Notes: generated by a model not told the origin, from the letters alone. A stretch of 61,373 nucleotides of DNA from Cellulosimicrobium cellulans (GCF_006539945.1 NZ_BJNZ01000028.1:1-61373), one strand, 5' to 3'. Positions 38,389 to 53,078 are shown, numbered from the stretch's first letter. A program made the numbers and translations.

Positions 38389-39180
38389 TCAGGCGGTACC
38401 GCCCACCGCGTCGACCGCGCCGCCGTAGCGGCGGTCACGGCGCGCGTACTCCTCGACCGCGCGCCACAGCGACCGACGGTCGACGTCCGGCCACGGCTCG
38501 GGGAGGAACACGAGCTCCGCGTACGCGGCCTGCCAGATCATGAAGTTGGACGTCCGCTGCTCTCCCGAGCTGCGCAGGAACAGGTCGACGTCCGGCAGGT
38601 CGGGCTCGTCGAGGTGCTGCTGGACGGTGCGCTCGGTGACCTTGCCGGGGTCGAGCCGCCCGGCGGCGACCTCGCGCGCGATGGCGGCCGCGGCGTCGGC
38701 GATCTCCGCGCGCCCCCCGTAGTTGACGCACATCGTCAGGGTGCACACGTCGTTGTTCTTCGTCTGCTCCTCCGCGATCTCGAGCTCCTTGATCACGGAC
38801 GTCCACAGCCGCGGACGGCGCCCCGCCCACCTCACGCGAACCCCCCACGAGTCCATCTCGTCGCGGCGCCGCCGGATCACGTCGCGGTTGAAGCCCATGA
38901 GGAACCGCACCTCGTCGGGCGAGCGCTTCCAGTTCTCCGTCGAGAACGCGTACGCCGACACGTGCTTGACCCCGATCTCGATCGCCCCCGCGACGACGTC
39001 GAGCAGCGCGGCCTCGCCCGCCTCGTGGCCCGCGGTGCGCGGCAGCCCGCGCGCGTTGGCCCAGCGACCGTTGCCGTCCATGACGACGGCCACGTGGTTC
39101 GGCACGAACTGCGCCGGGATCGCCGGTGCCCGCTCGCCGCTCGGGTGGGGGAACGGCGGAGCGTACGTCCGCTTCGCCAT
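38389..39180 (-). CDS. uppS: undecaprenyl (polyprenyl) diphosphate synthase
   Basis: Cis-prenyltransferase that makes the lipid carrier for cell wall synthesis, 263 residues. [26 protein letters not shown] gives the catalytic Asp and substrate site, [17 protein letters not shown] and [24 protein letters not shown] are conserved. It starts with ATG at 39180 and shares bases with the recO stop (TGATG), so translation is coupled. The gene order recO-uppS is common in actinobacteria. Confidence 0.94.
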   Translation of the reverse strand: MAKRTYAPPFPHPSGERAPAIPAQFVPNHVAVVMDGNGRWANARGLPRTAGHEAGEAALLDVVAGAIEIGVKHVSAYAFSTENWKRSPDEVRFLMGFNRDVIRRRRDEMDSWGVRVRWAGRRPRLWTSVIKELEIAEEQTKNNDVCTLTMCVNYGGRAEIADAAAAIAREVAAGRLDPGKVTERTVQQHLDEPDLPDVDLFLRSSGEQRTSNFMIWQAAYAELVFLPEPWPDVDRRSLWRAVEEYARRDRRYGGAVDAVGGTA

Positions 39181-40010
39181 CAGGCGCCCTCCCCGCGGCC
39201 CTGGCGGTCCGCGGCGACGCCGACCGGTCCGGCGGGCGAGGCGGCAGGCGGGGCGGCGGGTGCGTCCCGCTCGACCATGCGCAGTGATCGCAACGTTCTC
39301 TCCAGGTGATATTGGCTGTACGCGGCCACGAGGCCGCTCGCTTCCTTGCGGTGCCGGGCGTCCGACGCGTCGGCGGTCTCCCACTCCCCCGCGAGCAGCG
39401 CGGCGAGGAGGGCGAAGGTCTGGGGGGCGGGCGCCGTCGACCCCGGCGGGCGGCAGCGCGAGCAGACCGCGCCGCCCTGCGCGACGGCGAACGCGTGGTG
39501 CGGGCCCGGCTCACCGCAGCGCGCGCAGTCGACGAACGACGGCGCCCAGCCCGCGACCGCCAGCGCCCGCAGGAGGTAGGAGTCCAGGACGAGCCCCGGC
39601 GCGTGCGCCTGCTCGGACAGCGCCCGCAGCGCGCCCGCGAGCAGCCAGTACTGCTGCACGGCGGGCTCGCGCTCGTCGGCGACGAGGCGCTCCGCCGTCT
39701 CCAGCATCGCGGCGCCCGCCGTGTACAGGCCGTAGTCCTCGCAGATCCGGCGCGCGTAGGGGCCGATCGTCTCCGCCTGCGTCACCGTGTCCAGCGACCG
39801 GCCCGCGTAGAGCTGGACGTCGACGACCATGAACGGCTCGAGCCGCGCCCCGAACCGGGACGACGTGCGCCGCACACCCTTGCCCACCGCGCGCACCTTG
39901 CCGTGCTCGCGCGTCAGGAGGGTGACGATACGGTCCGCCTCGCCCAGCTTCTGGGCGCGCAGCACGATCGCGTCGTCTCGGTACAGCACCACGCCCCTAT
40001 TGTCCGTCAC
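39180..40010 (-). CDS. recO: DNA repair protein RecO
   Basis: Loads RecA in the RecFOR repair pathway; 276 residues. The N-terminal OB domain has [28 protein letters not shown], and a four-Cys zinc site is seen ([13 protein letters not shown] and AVCSRCRP). A C-terminal helical region and a Pro/Ala-rich end follow. The GTG at 40010 is a weak start; a later GTG at VVLYRDD is possible. The stop overlaps uppS. Confidence 0.92.
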   Translation of the reverse strand: MTDNRGVVLYRDDAIVLRAQKLGEADRIVTLLTREHGKVRAVGKGVRRTSSRFGARLEPFMVVDVQLYAGRSLDTVTQAETIGPYARRICEDYGLYTAGAAMLETAERLVADEREPAVQQYWLLAGALRALSEQAHAPGLVLDSYLLRALAVAGWAPSFVDCARCGEPGPHHAFAVAQGGAVCSRCRPPGSTAPAPQTFALLAALLAGEWETADASDARHRKEASGLVAAYSQYHLERTLRSLRMVERDAPAAPPAASPAGPVGVAADRQGRGEGA

Positions 40011-40046
40011 GCCGCCGACACGGCGCGCACCACCCGCCGACGACGC

Positions 40047-40619
40047 TCAGGCCGGCGCGAGGCACCCGAGGACCGCCCGCACGCGGTCCAGCGTCGTGGT
40101 CGCGTCCTCGCCCGCCTCCACCTGCCGGGCCGCGGCGAGGACGACCGCGTTGACGAGCTCCGCGGAGCGCTCGGCCTCTGGGACGCCGAGCTGCTCCAGA
40201 GCCTCCACGAGCGGCACGAGGATCGTCGCGTGCATCGCTGCGCTCTGCTGCGCCAGCGCCTCGCGGCCCGCCTCCGCGCGCAGCGCGGCGACGACCGCGT
40301 GCTCGCCCTCGGCGACGAGGAGAAGGTTCTCGCGCGCGTACGCGACGATCGCGTCCTCCGGGGTGGCCGCGGCGGCCACCGCGGCCGTGATGCGAGCCGA
40401 CCAGCGCGGCACGACGTCGGCGACGACGGCGTCCAGGAGCGCCTCCCGCGACCCGAAGTACTGGTAGACGCTCGACCGGGCGAGCCCGGCACGCGCCGCG
40501 ACGGCGGCGAGGGTGAGCCCGCTCCCGTCCTCGCGGATGAGTTCGCGCGCGGCATCGAGCAGGGCCCGGAGCTGCGCGGCGCGGTGCTCGGCCACCGTCG
40601 GGGCGGCGATCTTGGGCAC
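40047..40619 (-). CDS. TetR-family regulator
   Basis: Repressor of 190 residues. The HTH is clear near residues 15-60: LDAARELIREDGSGLTLAAVAARAGLARSSVYQYFGSREALLDAVV. The rest is the helical ligand domain. The GTG at 40619 follows AAGGAGG at six bases; the frame continues upstream to 40730 but without a ribosome binding site. It lies downstream of the ABC export pair on the same strand, with a palindrome in its own upstream region, and may regulate that pair. Confidence 0.87.
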   Translation of the reverse strand: MPKIAAPTVAEHRAAQLRALLDAARELIREDGSGLTLAAVAARAGLARSSVYQYFGSREALLDAVVADVVPRWSARITAAVAAAATPEDAIVAYARENLLLVAEGEHAVVAALRAEAGREALAQQSAAMHATILVPLVEALEQLGVPEAERSAELVNAVVLAAARQVEAGEDATTTLDRVRAVLGCLAPA

Positions 40620-40635
40620 GATGGTCCTCCTTCCC

Positions 40636-40656
40636 GGAGCGCTCTCGGAGCACTCC
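40636..40656. promoter_or_regulatory. TetR-type operator upstream of tetR
   Basis: A 21-base inverted repeat with outer arms GGAG/CTCC and inner GCTC/GAGC lies 17 bases before the tetR start. It is well placed for autoregulation. The palindromes before the ABC permease (42585-42627) are of a different sequence. Confidence 0.5.
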
Positions 40657-40707
40657 CCCGGGAGCACGACGGCCCCCGGCCGGACCATCATGCCCGACCG
40701 GGGGCGC

Positions 40708-40733
40708 GTGGGCGGCTCTCCCGGAGCCACCCA
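40708..40733 (-). terminator. Hairpin after the ABC ATPase gene
   Basis: GTGGGCGGCTC and GAGCCACCCAC pair at 10 of 11 positions just after the ATPase stop. There is no T run, so it may be a terminator or a processing stem. Confidence 0.45.
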
Positions 40734-40739
40734 CCGGCG

Positions 40740-41450
40740 TCAGCCCGTGACGGCGGGCAGGCCGAGCCGGCCGTCGACCATCTCGACGACCCGGTGGCAG
40801 TGCTCGAGCACGTCGTGGTCGTGCGTCACCATGAGCGCGGCGGCGCCGAACGCCTCTGCCTCGCGGGCCAGAAGGCTCACGACCTCGTGGCTGCGCGCCC
40901 GGTCGAGCGCCGCCGTCGGCTCGTCGACGAGGAGCAGCGCGGGGCTCGCGACGAGAGCTCGGGCGATGCCCACGCGCTGCCGCTCGCCCCCGGAGAGCTG
41001 GTCCGGGCGACGGTCCGCACGGTGGCTCATGGACACGGACTCCAGGAGCGCGCGGGGGTCGCGGGCGCGGGGGTCGCGCTCGTCGATCCGGGCGATCCGC
41101 AGCGCGAGCCGGAGCTGGTCGACGCTCGTGAGCGCCGGGAGGAGGTTGCCGGACTGGAAGACGAAGCCGATGCGCTCGCGCCGCAGCCGGGCGCGCTCGC
41201 GCTCGCTCGACGCACCGAGGTCGACCCCTTCGAGGCGGACGGTCCCGGACTCCGGCGCCGTGAGCGCGCCGGCGACGGCCAGGAGGCTCGACTTGCCGGA
41301 GCCGGACGGCCCGACGACGCCGACGAGCTCGCCCGCGGCGACGCTCAGGCTCACCTCGTCGAGCGCGACGACGGTCGAGTCCCCGTCGCCGTGACGGACG
41401 GTGACGCGGTCGATCTCGAGCACGGGCGTGGCGGGGGTGGTGGTGCTCAT
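40740..41450 (-). CDS. ABC transporter ATPase (LolD/MacB type)
   Basis: ATPase of 236 residues. Walker A is GPSGSGKSS, the signature LSGGERQRVGIARALV, Walker B LLLVDEPTAALD, and the switch His VTHDHDV. The Q-loop is GFVFQSGNLLPALTSVDQL, typical of the LolD/MacB family that serves FtsX-like permeases. ATG at 41450 overlaps the permease stop (ATGA). It is the second gene of a two-gene export unit. Confidence 0.9.
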   Translation of the reverse strand: MSTTTPATPVLEIDRVTVRHGDGDSTVVALDEVSLSVAAGELVGVVGPSGSGKSSLLAVAGALTAPESGTVRLEGVDLGASSERERARLRRERIGFVFQSGNLLPALTSVDQLRLALRIARIDERDPRARDPRALLESVSMSHRADRRPDQLSGGERQRVGIARALVASPALLLVDEPTAALDRARSHEVVSLLAREAEAFGAAALMVTHDHDVLEHCHRVVEMVDGRLGLPAVTG

Positions 41451-42568
41451 CGCTGCCCTCCCAGGGCGGTCAAGGGGTCGACGGAGGTGATGCGCGCGAC
41501 GGCGACGGCCGCTCCGGCCATCCCGAGGACGAAGAGCAGGACGCCGGCCAGGACGAGGTCGGGCGCCTGGAGCGCGAACGGCATCGGGGACGCGCCGAGA
41601 CCCGCGCCCGCCGCGATGCCGAGGGCGAAGCCCACGCCGATCGAGGCGAGCAGGAGCACCGCGGCCTGGCCGAGGGAGTCCGCGAGCAGGAACCGGCGCC
41701 GCGCCCCCATGGCGCGCATGACGGCGATCTCGTGCCGCCGCTGGATGACCCAGACGGTGAAGAACGCGCCGACGACGAGGGCGGAGATCGCGTAGAGGAA
41801 CACCTGGATGAGCAGGAGCGTCGCCGTCTCGGCCGTGTACCCCGGCGAGGCGCCGAACGACTCGGTGAGCGTGCGCGTCACCGTGCCCGCCGCCGCGTCG
41901 GCGGCCTCCCGGTCGAACGACCCGGGGTCGGTCCGCAGCGCGACGGCGGTCGCGACGTCCGGGACGTCGGCTCCCGGCTGGTCGGCACCGGCGAGGAGCT
42001 CCTGCCACGTGCCGAGCGGGAGGTACGCGATGTCGACATGGCCGAACGTGTGCTGGTCCTCGAGGACGCCCACGACGGTGAGCGTACGCTCCGGGCGCGC
42101 GAGGGCCACGGTGTCCCCGACGGCGAGGCCGTCCTCGGCGGCGGTCGCCGAGACGACGATGCCGTCCGCCGGCCCGACGGCGTCGCCCTCCGCGATCGCG
42201 GCCGGGGCCACGAACGAGCCGGGCTCGACGCCCACGAGAGTGAGGTCGACGGGCGAGCCGTCCTCCCGGTGCGCGTTCGCCAGGAGCAGGCCGTACGGGG
42301 CGGCGTCGAGCACGCCCGGCTGATCGGCCATGGTGCCGACCTGGTCGGTCTCGATGATCGACCGGGTGAACGCGGCGTCGGTCCCGGTGCCCTCGGCGAA
42401 GGCGAAGTCGGTGACGGGCGTGCGCTTGAGGCCGGAGACGCCGTCGTTGACGAGGCCGGCGGAGAGCCCGGAGAGCAGGACGACGAGGACCGCGACCAGC
42501 GCGACGACACCGCCCATGAGCAGGAAGCGGGTGCGCGCGAAGACGAGCTCGCGCAACGCGAGGAACAT
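41447..42568 (-). CDS. FtsX-like ABC permease (MacB type)
   Basis: Membrane subunit of 373 residues. One helix near the N-terminus ([20 protein letters not shown]) precedes an extracellular domain of about 230 residues, then three helices near the C-terminus (FLYAISALVVGAFFTVWVIQRRHEIAVMRAMGARRRFLLADSLG onward). The topology is that of MacB/FtsX-type permeases that move lipopeptides or drugs or transmit signals. The ATG at 42568 follows GGAAGG. Substrate unknown; control by the nearby TetR is likely. Confidence 0.88.
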   Translation of the reverse strand: MFLALRELVFARTRFLLMGGVVALVAVLVVLLSGLSAGLVNDGVSGLKRTPVTDFAFAEGTGTDAAFTRSIIETDQVGTMADQPGVLDAAPYGLLLANAHREDGSPVDLTLVGVEPGSFVAPAAIAEGDAVGPADGIVVSATAAEDGLAVGDTVALARPERTLTVVGVLEDQHTFGHVDIAYLPLGTWQELLAGADQPGADVPDVATAVALRTDPGSFDREAADAAAGTVTRTLTESFGASPGYTAETATLLLIQVFLYAISALVVGAFFTVWVIQRRHEIAVMRAMGARRRFLLADSLGQAAVLLLASIGVGFALGIAAGAGLGASPMPFALQAPDLVLAGVLLFVLGMAGAAVAVARITSVDPLTALGGQR

Positions 42569-42584
42569 GAGGAGCCTTCCAATG

Positions 42585-42627
42585 TTGTCGACAGTGCGTC
42601 GGTATCTTACCAACATCGCGTCGACAA
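42585..42627. promoter_or_regulatory. inverted repeat TTGTCGAC/GTCGACAA upstream of the ABC permease
   Basis: The two eight-base arms are separated by 27 bases and flank an AT-richer region with TAAGAT on the minus strand, a possible -10. This overlaps the leuA terminator side and precedes the permease by 17 bases, as an operator-promoter would. Confidence 0.5.
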
Positions 42628-42632
42628 AATGC

Positions 42633-42667
42633 CGACGGCCCGGACGACGAGGTCGTCCGGGCCGTCG
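42633..42667 (-). terminator. Terminator of leuA
   Basis: CGACGGCCCGGACGAC pairs perfectly with GTCGTCCGGGCCGTCG around a three-base loop. On the minus strand it follows the leuA stop by 20 bases and is followed by GCATTTTG, so a short T run is present. Confidence 0.85.
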
Positions 42668-42687
42668 GGAGATCGGCGAGGCGGGGG

Positions 42688-46876
<4,189 letters not shown>

Positions 46877-47009
46877 CGTGCACTCCCTACGCTGTCGCGC
46901 CGTGCCGTACGCACGCACGCCGGCCCGACGGGCCCCGACCGTTTCTACCGGTTCATCACGTGCGTCTTCAAGCGCCCACGCGGCGCCGGCCCCGATCCGG
47001 GGACGCGGC

Positions 47010-48605
47010 TCACGACACGGCCGTCAGCCGGTCGACGCCGAGCAGGAAGAGCCGCCCCTCGACCGCGACCACGTGGTAGGTGTCCTCGGGCAGCGTCCAA
47101 CGCCACTCGACGGCCCCGTCGTCGAGCGCGAGCGAGACGAGCCCCTGGCCCTCCCGGCCGCGCTCGGTCACGAAGAGCGACCGGCCGTCCGTGAGCACCG
47201 GCCAGGGCCCGCTGTCGTCGAGGTCCACGGCCCAGGCCTCCTCGCCGGTGCGCGCGTCGACGCTGCGGTACGACGAGTCCGTCTGCACGACGACGCGCCC
47301 GTCGACGCGCGCCACCGCCCGCAGGCCGGTCCCCGGGAGGGACCAGAGCTCCGAGCCGGTCGCCGCGTCGACCCCCACGATGCTCCCGAACGTGTTCGTG
47401 ACGAGCACCCCGGGAGCGGAGCCGTCGGACAGCGGGGTCTCCAGGACGCGACCCTTGATCCGGAAGGCCGGCTCGCCCGCGGCCGTGAACACGGTCGCCG
47501 TGCCACGCCCGTACTCGTTCCCCACGTAGCGCCCGTCCTGGAGCCGCACGATGGTCCACACGTCGTCCTCGACGAGCGAGCGGCCGTCCTCGGTGAGCGC
47601 CGCGGCGACGCCCGGCGCCAGGACGTCCACCACCCCGCGGCGGACGTCGAGCACGACGTCGCCCCCGCGCCCGAGCCCGTCGTGCTCGAGCGACCGGTCC
47701 CAGCGGACCTCTCCGGTCGCCGCGTCCTCGCGCACGACGGCGACCTCGCCACCCCGCCACCAGGCACGCACGACGTCGGTGGCTCCGACAGGCACGACCG
47801 ACAGCCTGCCCGCGGTCTCCACCGTCCGGTCCCCCACCACCTCGCCCGTCCCGGACCGGACGGTGACCAGCCGGGCGACCTGCTCTCGCCACCCTGACGG
47901 CACGGCGCACACGACCACCTCGCGGGCCGGCTCGCCCTGGGCCGGCAGGCACGTGGCCCGGTCGCCCAGACGTTCGGACCGCCAGAGCACCGAGCCGTCC
48001 TCGACCGAGTACGCCGTGAGCCCGCCGTCGACCGTGACGACGGCGCCCACTGCCGGGACGATCTCGGAGCCCGGTGCCATCGGGACGGTCCAGCGCGGCT
48101 CGGGCGACTCCTCGAGCGGGCGCAGCCCGCCCGCGAGCGCGGTGACGTCGACGGGCCGCGCGTCCTCCATCGAGGCCGTGACGGCGACCGAGCCCGCCAA
48201 CGCCGCGGCGACCGCGACGGCGACCCACGGCACGGGGTGCGCGTACCAGGCGCGCCGCGGCACGCCCGTGTCACCGCTGCCCTGCCCCTGCTCGCGGCCG
48301 GTCGCGGCGGACCGCGCCGCAGGGGTCGAGGGTCGCGGCGTGCTCCCGTCGCCCGGAGGGTGCGGGGCGGCGCGGCGTCGGCCGCTCCGGGCGGCCGGGA
48401 TCGCCGGGACGACTGCGTCGTGGTCACGTACGGTCTCCGGCTCGTCGTCGAACACGGCGTCGAAGCGGTCGTCCGTGCGCAGCTCGGGCGGGAGGAGCTC
48501 GAAGCTGAGGAAGCTCGCCGGTGCGTCGGCACCGTCCGTCGTCGGCTCGTGGGTGACGTGCCCGGCACGAGCCGCCCGGTCCTGCGCGAGCCGACGGCGC
48601 CTCAC
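47010..48605 (-). CDS. PQQ-binding-like beta-propeller membrane-anchored protein
   Basis: A 531-residue protein with a cytoplasmic N-terminus (1-120, Pro/Arg-rich), one helix (about 122-145, PWVAVAVAAALAGSVAV) and an extracellular part made of repeated strands: VDGGLTAYSVEDGSVLWRSE, AATGEVRWDRSLEHD, GVDAATGSELWSLPG and VDARTGEEAWAVDLDD. The (T)GxxxW pattern is that of PQQ-like eight-bladed propellers. It is probably a wall- or membrane-linked sensor or scaffold, not a dehydrogenase. GTG at 48605 lies six bases after a -10 hexamer. Confidence 0.82.
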   Translation of the reverse strand: MRRRRLAQDRAARAGHVTHEPTTDGADAPASFLSFELLPPELRTDDRFDAVFDDEPETVRDHDAVVPAIPAARSGRRRAAPHPPGDGSTPRPSTPAARSAATGREQGQGSGDTGVPRRAWYAHPVPWVAVAVAAALAGSVAVTASMEDARPVDVTALAGGLRPLEESPEPRWTVPMAPGSEIVPAVGAVVTVDGGLTAYSVEDGSVLWRSERLGDRATCLPAQGEPAREVVVCAVPSGWREQVARLVTVRSGTGEVVGDRTVETAGRLSVVPVGATDVVRAWWRGGEVAVVREDAATGEVRWDRSLEHDGLGRGGDVVLDVRRGVVDVLAPGVAAALTEDGRSLVEDDVWTIVRLQDGRYVGNEYGRGTATVFTAAGEPAFRIKGRVLETPLSDGSAPGVLVTNTFGSIVGVDAATGSELWSLPGTGLRAVARVDGRVVVQTDSSYRSVDARTGEEAWAVDLDDSGPWPVLTDGRSLFVTERGREGQGLVSLALDDGAVEWRWTLPEDTYHVVAVEGRLFLLGVDRLTAVS

Positions 48606-48611
48606 CTGTCC

Positions 48612-48617
48612 ACGATA
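48612..48617 (-). promoter_or_regulatory. -10 element TATCGT, leaderless propeller gene
   Basis: On the minus strand TATCGT is followed by GGACAG and the GTG at 48605. Confidence 0.55.
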
Positions 48618-48650
48618 CGCACGCGGCGGCGCCCGCGCCCGGGCGAGCGG

Positions 48651-50249
48651 TCAGATGCCGAGCTGGTACACGCCCCAGTACGCGAGGATCACGAGCAAGA
48701 GGGCGGAGCCCACCAGGACGCACCACAGCATGACGCGTGCCGTCGCACCCCGCGCGACCCGCAGCGCTCCCGCCCGACCCTCGTCGACGACGTCCGTGCC
48801 CGATGCCTCGGCCAGGTCCGCCGCCGCGCGGCGCACGGCCCGGACCTCGGCCGACCGGTTGATGAGCAGCGCCGCCGCGACGAGCGTGGCGAGACCGATG
48901 AGCCGCACCCCGACCCAGCCGCCCTGCACGACCCACGCGTCCTTCTCGTAGTCGAGCGCGAGCCGGGCGACGGCGACGAGGTACACCACGAGGGCCGCCG
49001 TCGTCCCGACGGCACCGGCCCCGAGCCCGGCGAGGGGCAGCCGGAAGCCGGGCGCGAGCCCGGCGGGCGTGCTCGGTCGTCCCGCGACGCGGCGCAGGCG
49101 CCGCACGAGCCCGCCGAGGAGCCCGACGACCGGCCCGAGCACGAGCAGGCCCACCGCGCCGAGCACGAGCCCGACGAGGAGGTCGCCGTTGCCGAGCCAG
49201 CGCGGGGTCGGGACGGGCCCGGCGAGGTACTGCTGGTTCGGCTCGGCGCCGGCCACCTGCGGCAGCGCGGTCGCGCTGGCCGGGAGGGACGTGATCCAGG
49301 CCCCGAGGTCGCGCGGGAAGCCGGGGACGAGCACGTCGTCGATCTTGATCCCGTGGTTCGCGTCCTCGTAGAACCGGACGGTGACGTCGGCGCCGCCGGA
49401 CGCCGACGACGGTCCGGTCGCGTCGAGGATCTGCTGCGCGCCCTGCTCGACCGGCATCGACGGGTCCGCGGTGCCGTAGACGACGAGGACCGGCTGGGTG
49501 AGCCGCTCGAGGAACGGCTCGACGTCGAAGTCGGCGTACTCGAACCCACCTCCCGGGATCGCCATGCCGACCGCGCGCGGGATCGCGCGGAACACCCCGT
49601 GCGGGACGTCCGTGTTGCGCAGGTAGCTGTCGACGGCGAACGCGGCCTGCTGGCGCGGCGGCACGACCGGGGCGGACACGAGCACGGAGAACGCGACCGT
49701 CGGGTCGTCGACCGCCATGACGGGAACGATCCACGTGCCCTCCGACTCCCCGTACAGGCCGACCTGGTCCGGGTCGACCCCCGGCCGCGCCCGGAGCAGG
49801 TCCACGGAGTGCTCGTAGTCGCGCGCCATGGCCTCGTAGTCGCGGTGGCGCGTCGTGTACGTGTCGAGGCGCTTGTCCGGCACGAGGGTGACGACGCCGG
49901 CGCTCGCGAGGTCGGCCGCGACGTCCACGAACGCCTCCGTCGCCAGGCCCGTGCCCGCGCCGTGCACGAACACGACGCCCGGGAGATCGTCCCCCGCGTC
50001 GACGGGCTCGCGCAGGACGCCGCCGACCGTCGCGCCGTCGAGCCGGATCGTCACGTCCGTCTCGCGCACGTCGAACGTGCCGACCGGAGCGGCACCCCCG
50101 GGGGGCTGGCCGCCGATCGTCGTGTCGGGCGTCGCGGGCTCCAGGTGCTCGGTCACGGGCACCGGGTCCCACTGCGGTCCCGTGACCGCACCGACGATCG
50201 CGAGGACGATCGCCAGGGCGGCGGTGGTCGCGGCGGTCCGGAAGATCAC
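48651..50249 (-). CDS. alpha/beta hydrolase with C-terminal membrane helices
   Basis: A 532-residue protein. An N-terminal hydrophobic segment ([14 protein letters not shown]) is an uncleaved anchor or signal. The extracellular hydrolase domain (about 60-330) has [19 protein letters not shown], the nucleophile [12 protein letters not shown] (GxSxG), [20 protein letters not shown] and ANHGIKIDD for Asp and His. Four further hydrophobic helices follow (about 350-530). The layout resembles membrane-linked acyl-thioesterase or dipeptidyl-peptidase-like hydrolases. GTG at 50249 lies six bases after TACGAT. Substrate unknown. Confidence 0.82.
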   Translation of the reverse strand: MIFRTAATTAALAIVLAIVGAVTGPQWDPVPVTEHLEPATPDTTIGGQPPGGAAPVGTFDVRETDVTIRLDGATVGGVLREPVDAGDDLPGVVFVHGAGTGLATEAFVDVAADLASAGVVTLVPDKRLDTYTTRHRDYEAMARDYEHSVDLLRARPGVDPDQVGLYGESEGTWIVPVMAVDDPTVAFSVLVSAPVVPPRQQAAFAVDSYLRNTDVPHGVFRAIPRAVGMAIPGGGFEYADFDVEPFLERLTQPVLVVYGTADPSMPVEQGAQQILDATGPSSASGGADVTVRFYEDANHGIKIDDVLVPGFPRDLGAWITSLPASATALPQVAGAEPNQQYLAGPVPTPRWLGNGDLLVGLVLGAVGLLVLGPVVGLLGGLVRRLRRVAGRPSTPAGLAPGFRLPLAGLGAGAVGTTAALVVYLVAVARLALDYEKDAWVVQGGWVGVRLIGLATLVAAALLINRSAEVRAVRRAAADLAEASGTDVVDEGRAGALRVARGATARVMLWCVLVGSALLLVILAYWGVYQLGI

Positions 50250-50255
50250 CGGGGA

Positions 50256-50261
50256 ATCGTA
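50256..50261 (-). promoter_or_regulatory. -10 element TACGAT, leaderless hydrolase gene
   Basis: On the minus strand TACGAT is followed by TCCCCG and the GTG at 50249. Confidence 0.55.
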
Positions 50262-50341
50262 CGTCGCGCCCCGGACGCGGGTCCCTGGTGACGCCCCGAC
50301 GGCCGGACGGGGGCTCTCCCCCGCCCCGGTCGTCGGACGCG

Positions 50342-51292
50342 TCAGAACCCGAGCCGGTGGAGCTGCTTGGGGTCGCGCTGCCAGTCCTTGGCGACCTTGA
50401 CGTGCAGGTCGAGGTAGACGCGGGTCCCGAGGAGCGCCTCGATGCCGTGCCGGGCGCGCGTGCCGACCTCGCGCAGCCGCGAGCCGCCCCGGCCGATGAC
50501 GATCGCCTTCTGCGAGTCGCGCTCGACGAAGAGGTTGACCCGCACGTCGAGCAGGGGCGGACGCCCACCGGCCTCGTCGCCGCTGCCCTCGCGGGGCACG
50601 ATCTCCTCGACCTGGACGGCGAGCGAGTGCGGCAGCTCGTCGCGCACGCCCTCGAGCGCGGCCTCGCGGACGAGCTCCGCGACCATCACGGCCTCGGGCT
50701 CGTCGGTGAGCTCGCCGCCCGGGTACAGCTCCGGCCCCTCGGGGAGGTGCGAGACCAGGACGTCGGTGAGGACGTCCACCTGGTAGCCGTCCTGCGCCGA
50801 GACCGGCACGATGTCCGCCCAGCCGCCCGCGATCTCGCCCAGCCGGTCCACGGCGAGCAGGTGCGCGGCGAGCGTGCCGCGGTCGACGAGGTCCGCCTTC
50901 GTCACGACCGCGACCACGGGTGTGCCGCGGCGCCCGCGCATGAGCTCGGCGAGCTCGTTCGCGATGAACCGGTCGCCCGGCCCGATCTTCTGGTCCGCCG
51001 GCAGGCAGAACGCGATGACGTCGACCTCCGTCAGCGTCTCGCGCACGAGGTCGTTGAGGCGTTCGCCGAGCAACGTGCGCGGCCGGTGCAGGCCCGGGGT
51101 GTCGACGAGGACGAGCTGCGCGTCGGGGCGGTGCACGATCCCGCGGATCGTGTGGCGCGTCGTCTGCGGCCGTCCGGACGTGATGGCGACCTTCTGGCCC
51201 ACGAGGGCGTTGGTCAGGGTCGACTTGCCGGCGTTGGGCCGCCCGACCAGGCAGGCGAATCCGGAGCGGTGCTCGGGGGTGGTCGTGCTCAC
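50342..51292 (-). CDS. era: ribosome assembly GTPase Era
   Basis: Binds 16S rRNA and the 30S subunit; 316 residues. GTPase motifs are G1 [10 protein letters not shown]3 DTPG and G4 TKAD, followed by the KH RNA-binding domain (about 210-316) with [47 protein letters not shown] at 51292 overlaps the corC stop (GTGA). It is the last of the four coupled genes from phoH. Confidence 0.95.
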   Translation of the reverse strand: MSTTTPEHRSGFACLVGRPNAGKSTLTNALVGQKVAITSGRPQTTRHTIRGIVHRPDAQLVLVDTPGLHRPRTLLGERLNDLVRETLTEVDVIAFCLPADQKIGPGDRFIANELAELMRGRRGTPVVAVVTKADLVDRGTLAAHLLAVDRLGEIAGGWADIVPVSAQDGYQVDVLTDVLVSHLPEGPELYPGGELTDEPEAVMVAELVREAALEGVRDELPHSLAVQVEEIVPREGSGDEAGGRPPLLDVRVNLFVERDSQKAIVIGRGGSRLREVGTRARHGIEALLGTRVYLDLHVKVAKDWQRDPKQLHRLGF

Positions 51293-52629
51293 GGGGTGTC
51301 CTTCACGGTCGGGAGGGAGGGTCGGGTGTCGGCCGGGGTCTCCGGCTCGTGGGGCGCCGCCGCGGGCGGTACGGCGGACGGTGGAACGGCGTGGGAGACG
51401 AGGACGGTCGCGAGCTGCTTGCGCCGCCCCTCGACCCGGTCGGCCTCGATCCGCAGGCCGTGGACGTCGGCCACGGAACCGGGCAGCGGGACCTTGCCGA
51501 GGGTCTTGGCGAGCAGGCCGCCGACGGTGTCCACGTCGTCGTCGTCCAGGTCGAGCCCGAAGAGCTCGCCGAGCTCGTCCACGCCGAGGCGTGCGGGGAC
51601 GCGCAGCACGCCCTCGCCGAGGTCCTCGACCTCGGGCTCGGGCCGGTCGTGCTCGTCGGTCAGCTCGCCGACGATCTCCTCGAGCGCGTCCTCGATCGTC
51701 ACGAGCCCGGCGATGCCGCCGTACTCGTCGACGACCATCGCGATGTGCGACGACGACGCCTGCATCTCGCGCAGGAGGTCGTCCACGGGCTTGGACTCCG
51801 GGACGAAGATCGCGGCGCGCGCGACGTCGCCCACGGGCCGCGCGTCCGTCCCCGGGCCGCCCTGGAGGACGCGCACGACGTCCTTGAAGTAGGCGACGCC
51901 GACGAGGTCGTCCGCGGACGTCCCCGTCACGGGGATGCGCGAGAACCCGGAGCGCAGGAACAGCGAGAGGGTCTTGCGCAGCGGCGTGTCGCGACCCGTG
52001 GTGACCATGTCCGTGCGCGGGACCATGACCTCGCGCGTCAGCGTGCTCCCGAGCTCGAACACCGAGCGGATGAGCTCGCGCTCCTCGTCCTCGATGACCT
52101 CGGACTCGTTCACGCGGTCCACCATGTCCTGGAGCTCGCGCTCGTGCGCCCCCGAGTCGGGCGCGGGCGCGAGGCGCGTGAGCCACCGGGTCGCGGCGAC
52201 GATCCCCGTGAGGAGGCCCGAGAGCGCGAGCAGGACGCGGACGGCGTGCCGGCGGCCCAGCGACCGGGGGCTGACGCGCACGACGAGGAGCCCGACCACG
52301 ACGCTCACCGCGAGCGCGACGAGCAGGACCTGCCACCACGGCTCGAGCCACGCGGCGACCAGCAGCGTGAGGCACGTGATCGCGGCGACCTCGGCGACGA
52401 CGCGCACGAAGCCGACGGAGCGGGCGGTCGCGGCCGGGTCTCCGAGCAGGGCGAGCGCGCGACGTCCCGAGGGTCGCGGCGGCGTCGTCAGGTCGTCGCC
52501 GAGCGCGGCCTCGCTCACCGCCGCGCGCGTCACGCGCAGGACCGCCGCCTCGCCGGCGCTCAGCGCCGCGGCGAGCACGACCGTGAGGACGGTCAGGACC
52601 GCCAGGAGCGCGACGGGTTCGCCGCTCAC
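51289..52629 (-). CDS. hemolysin/CorC-type membrane protein (CNNM family)
   Basis: 446 residues: an N-terminal DUF21 transmembrane domain with about three to four helices, a pair of CBS domains (about 195-330, with [21 protein letters not shown] and [30 protein letters not shown]) and a C-terminal CorC_HlyC domain. Family members transport or sense magnesium. An Arg/Pro-rich C-terminal tail is unusual but variable. GTG overlaps the ybeY stop, and the stop overlaps era. Confidence 0.92.
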   Translation of the reverse strand: MSGEPVALLAVLTVLTVVLAAALSAGEAAVLRVTRAAVSEAALGDDLTTPPRPSGRRALALLGDPAATARSVGFVRVVAEVAAITCLTLLVAAWLEPWWQVLLVALAVSVVVGLLVVRVSPRSLGRRHAVRVLLALSGLLTGIVAATRWLTRLAPAPDSGAHERELQDMVDRVNESEVIEDEERELIRSVFELGSTLTREVMVPRTDMVTTGRDTPLRKTLSLFLRSGFSRIPVTGTSADDLVGVAYFKDVVRVLQGGPGTDARPVGDVARAAIFVPESKPVDDLLREMQASSSHIAMVVDEYGGIAGLVTIEDALEEIVGELTDEHDRPEPEVEDLGEGVLRVPARLGVDELGELFGLDLDDDDVDTVGGLLAKTLGKVPLPGSVADVHGLRIEADRVEGRRKQLATVLVSHAVPPSAVPPAAAPHEPETPADTRPSLPTVKDTP

Positions 52630-53078
52630 CGGCCGGCGAGGAAGGTCAGGAGCAGCTTGCGCTGGAGCGCGAACATCTCCTTCTCCTCCTCCGGCTCGGC
52701 GTGGTCGTAGCCGAGCAGGTGCAGGATGCCGTGCGTCGTGAGCAGCAGCATCTCCTCCGCCGTTGAGTGCCCGGCGGTGACCGCCTGCTGCGCGGCGACC
52801 TCGGGGCACAGCACGACGTCGCCGAGCTGGCCCGGTCCGGACACCTCACCGTCACGGCCCGGCCGCAGCTCGTCCATGGGGAAGGAGAGCACGTCCGTCG
52901 GGCCGGGCTCGTCCATCCAGCGCACGTGCAGCTCGGTCATGACGTCGGTGTCGACGAAGAGGATCGACAGCTCGCTCTGCGGGTGCACGCGCATCGCGTC
53001 GAGCACGTAGCGCGCGAGCGCCGCGAACTCGGCCTCGTCGACCTCGGTCTCGGTCTCGTTGTTGACCTCGATGCTCAC
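52626..53078 (-). CDS. ybeY: endoribonuclease YbeY
   Basis: Metal-dependent RNase for 16S 3' end processing and ribosome quality control, 150 residues. The metal site is [11 protein letters not shown] (three His) with [11 protein letters not shown]-type context ([15 protein letters not shown]). GTG at 53078 gives [10 protein letters not shown] and overlaps the phoH stop (GTGA); a longer frame to 53201 overlaps phoH. The stop overlaps corC. Confidence 0.94.
   Translation of the reverse strand: MSIEVNNETETEVDEAEFAALARYVLDAMRVHPQSELSILFVDTDVMTELHVRWMDEPGPTDVLSFPMDELRPGRDGEVSGPGQLGDVVLCPEVAAQQAVTAGHSTAEEMLLLTTHGILHLLGYDHAEPEEEKEMFALQRKLLLTFLAGR

Noticed and set aside
42633-42667. Operator for the ABC permease
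   Set aside because: The perfect stem directly after leuA with a T run fits a terminator better.
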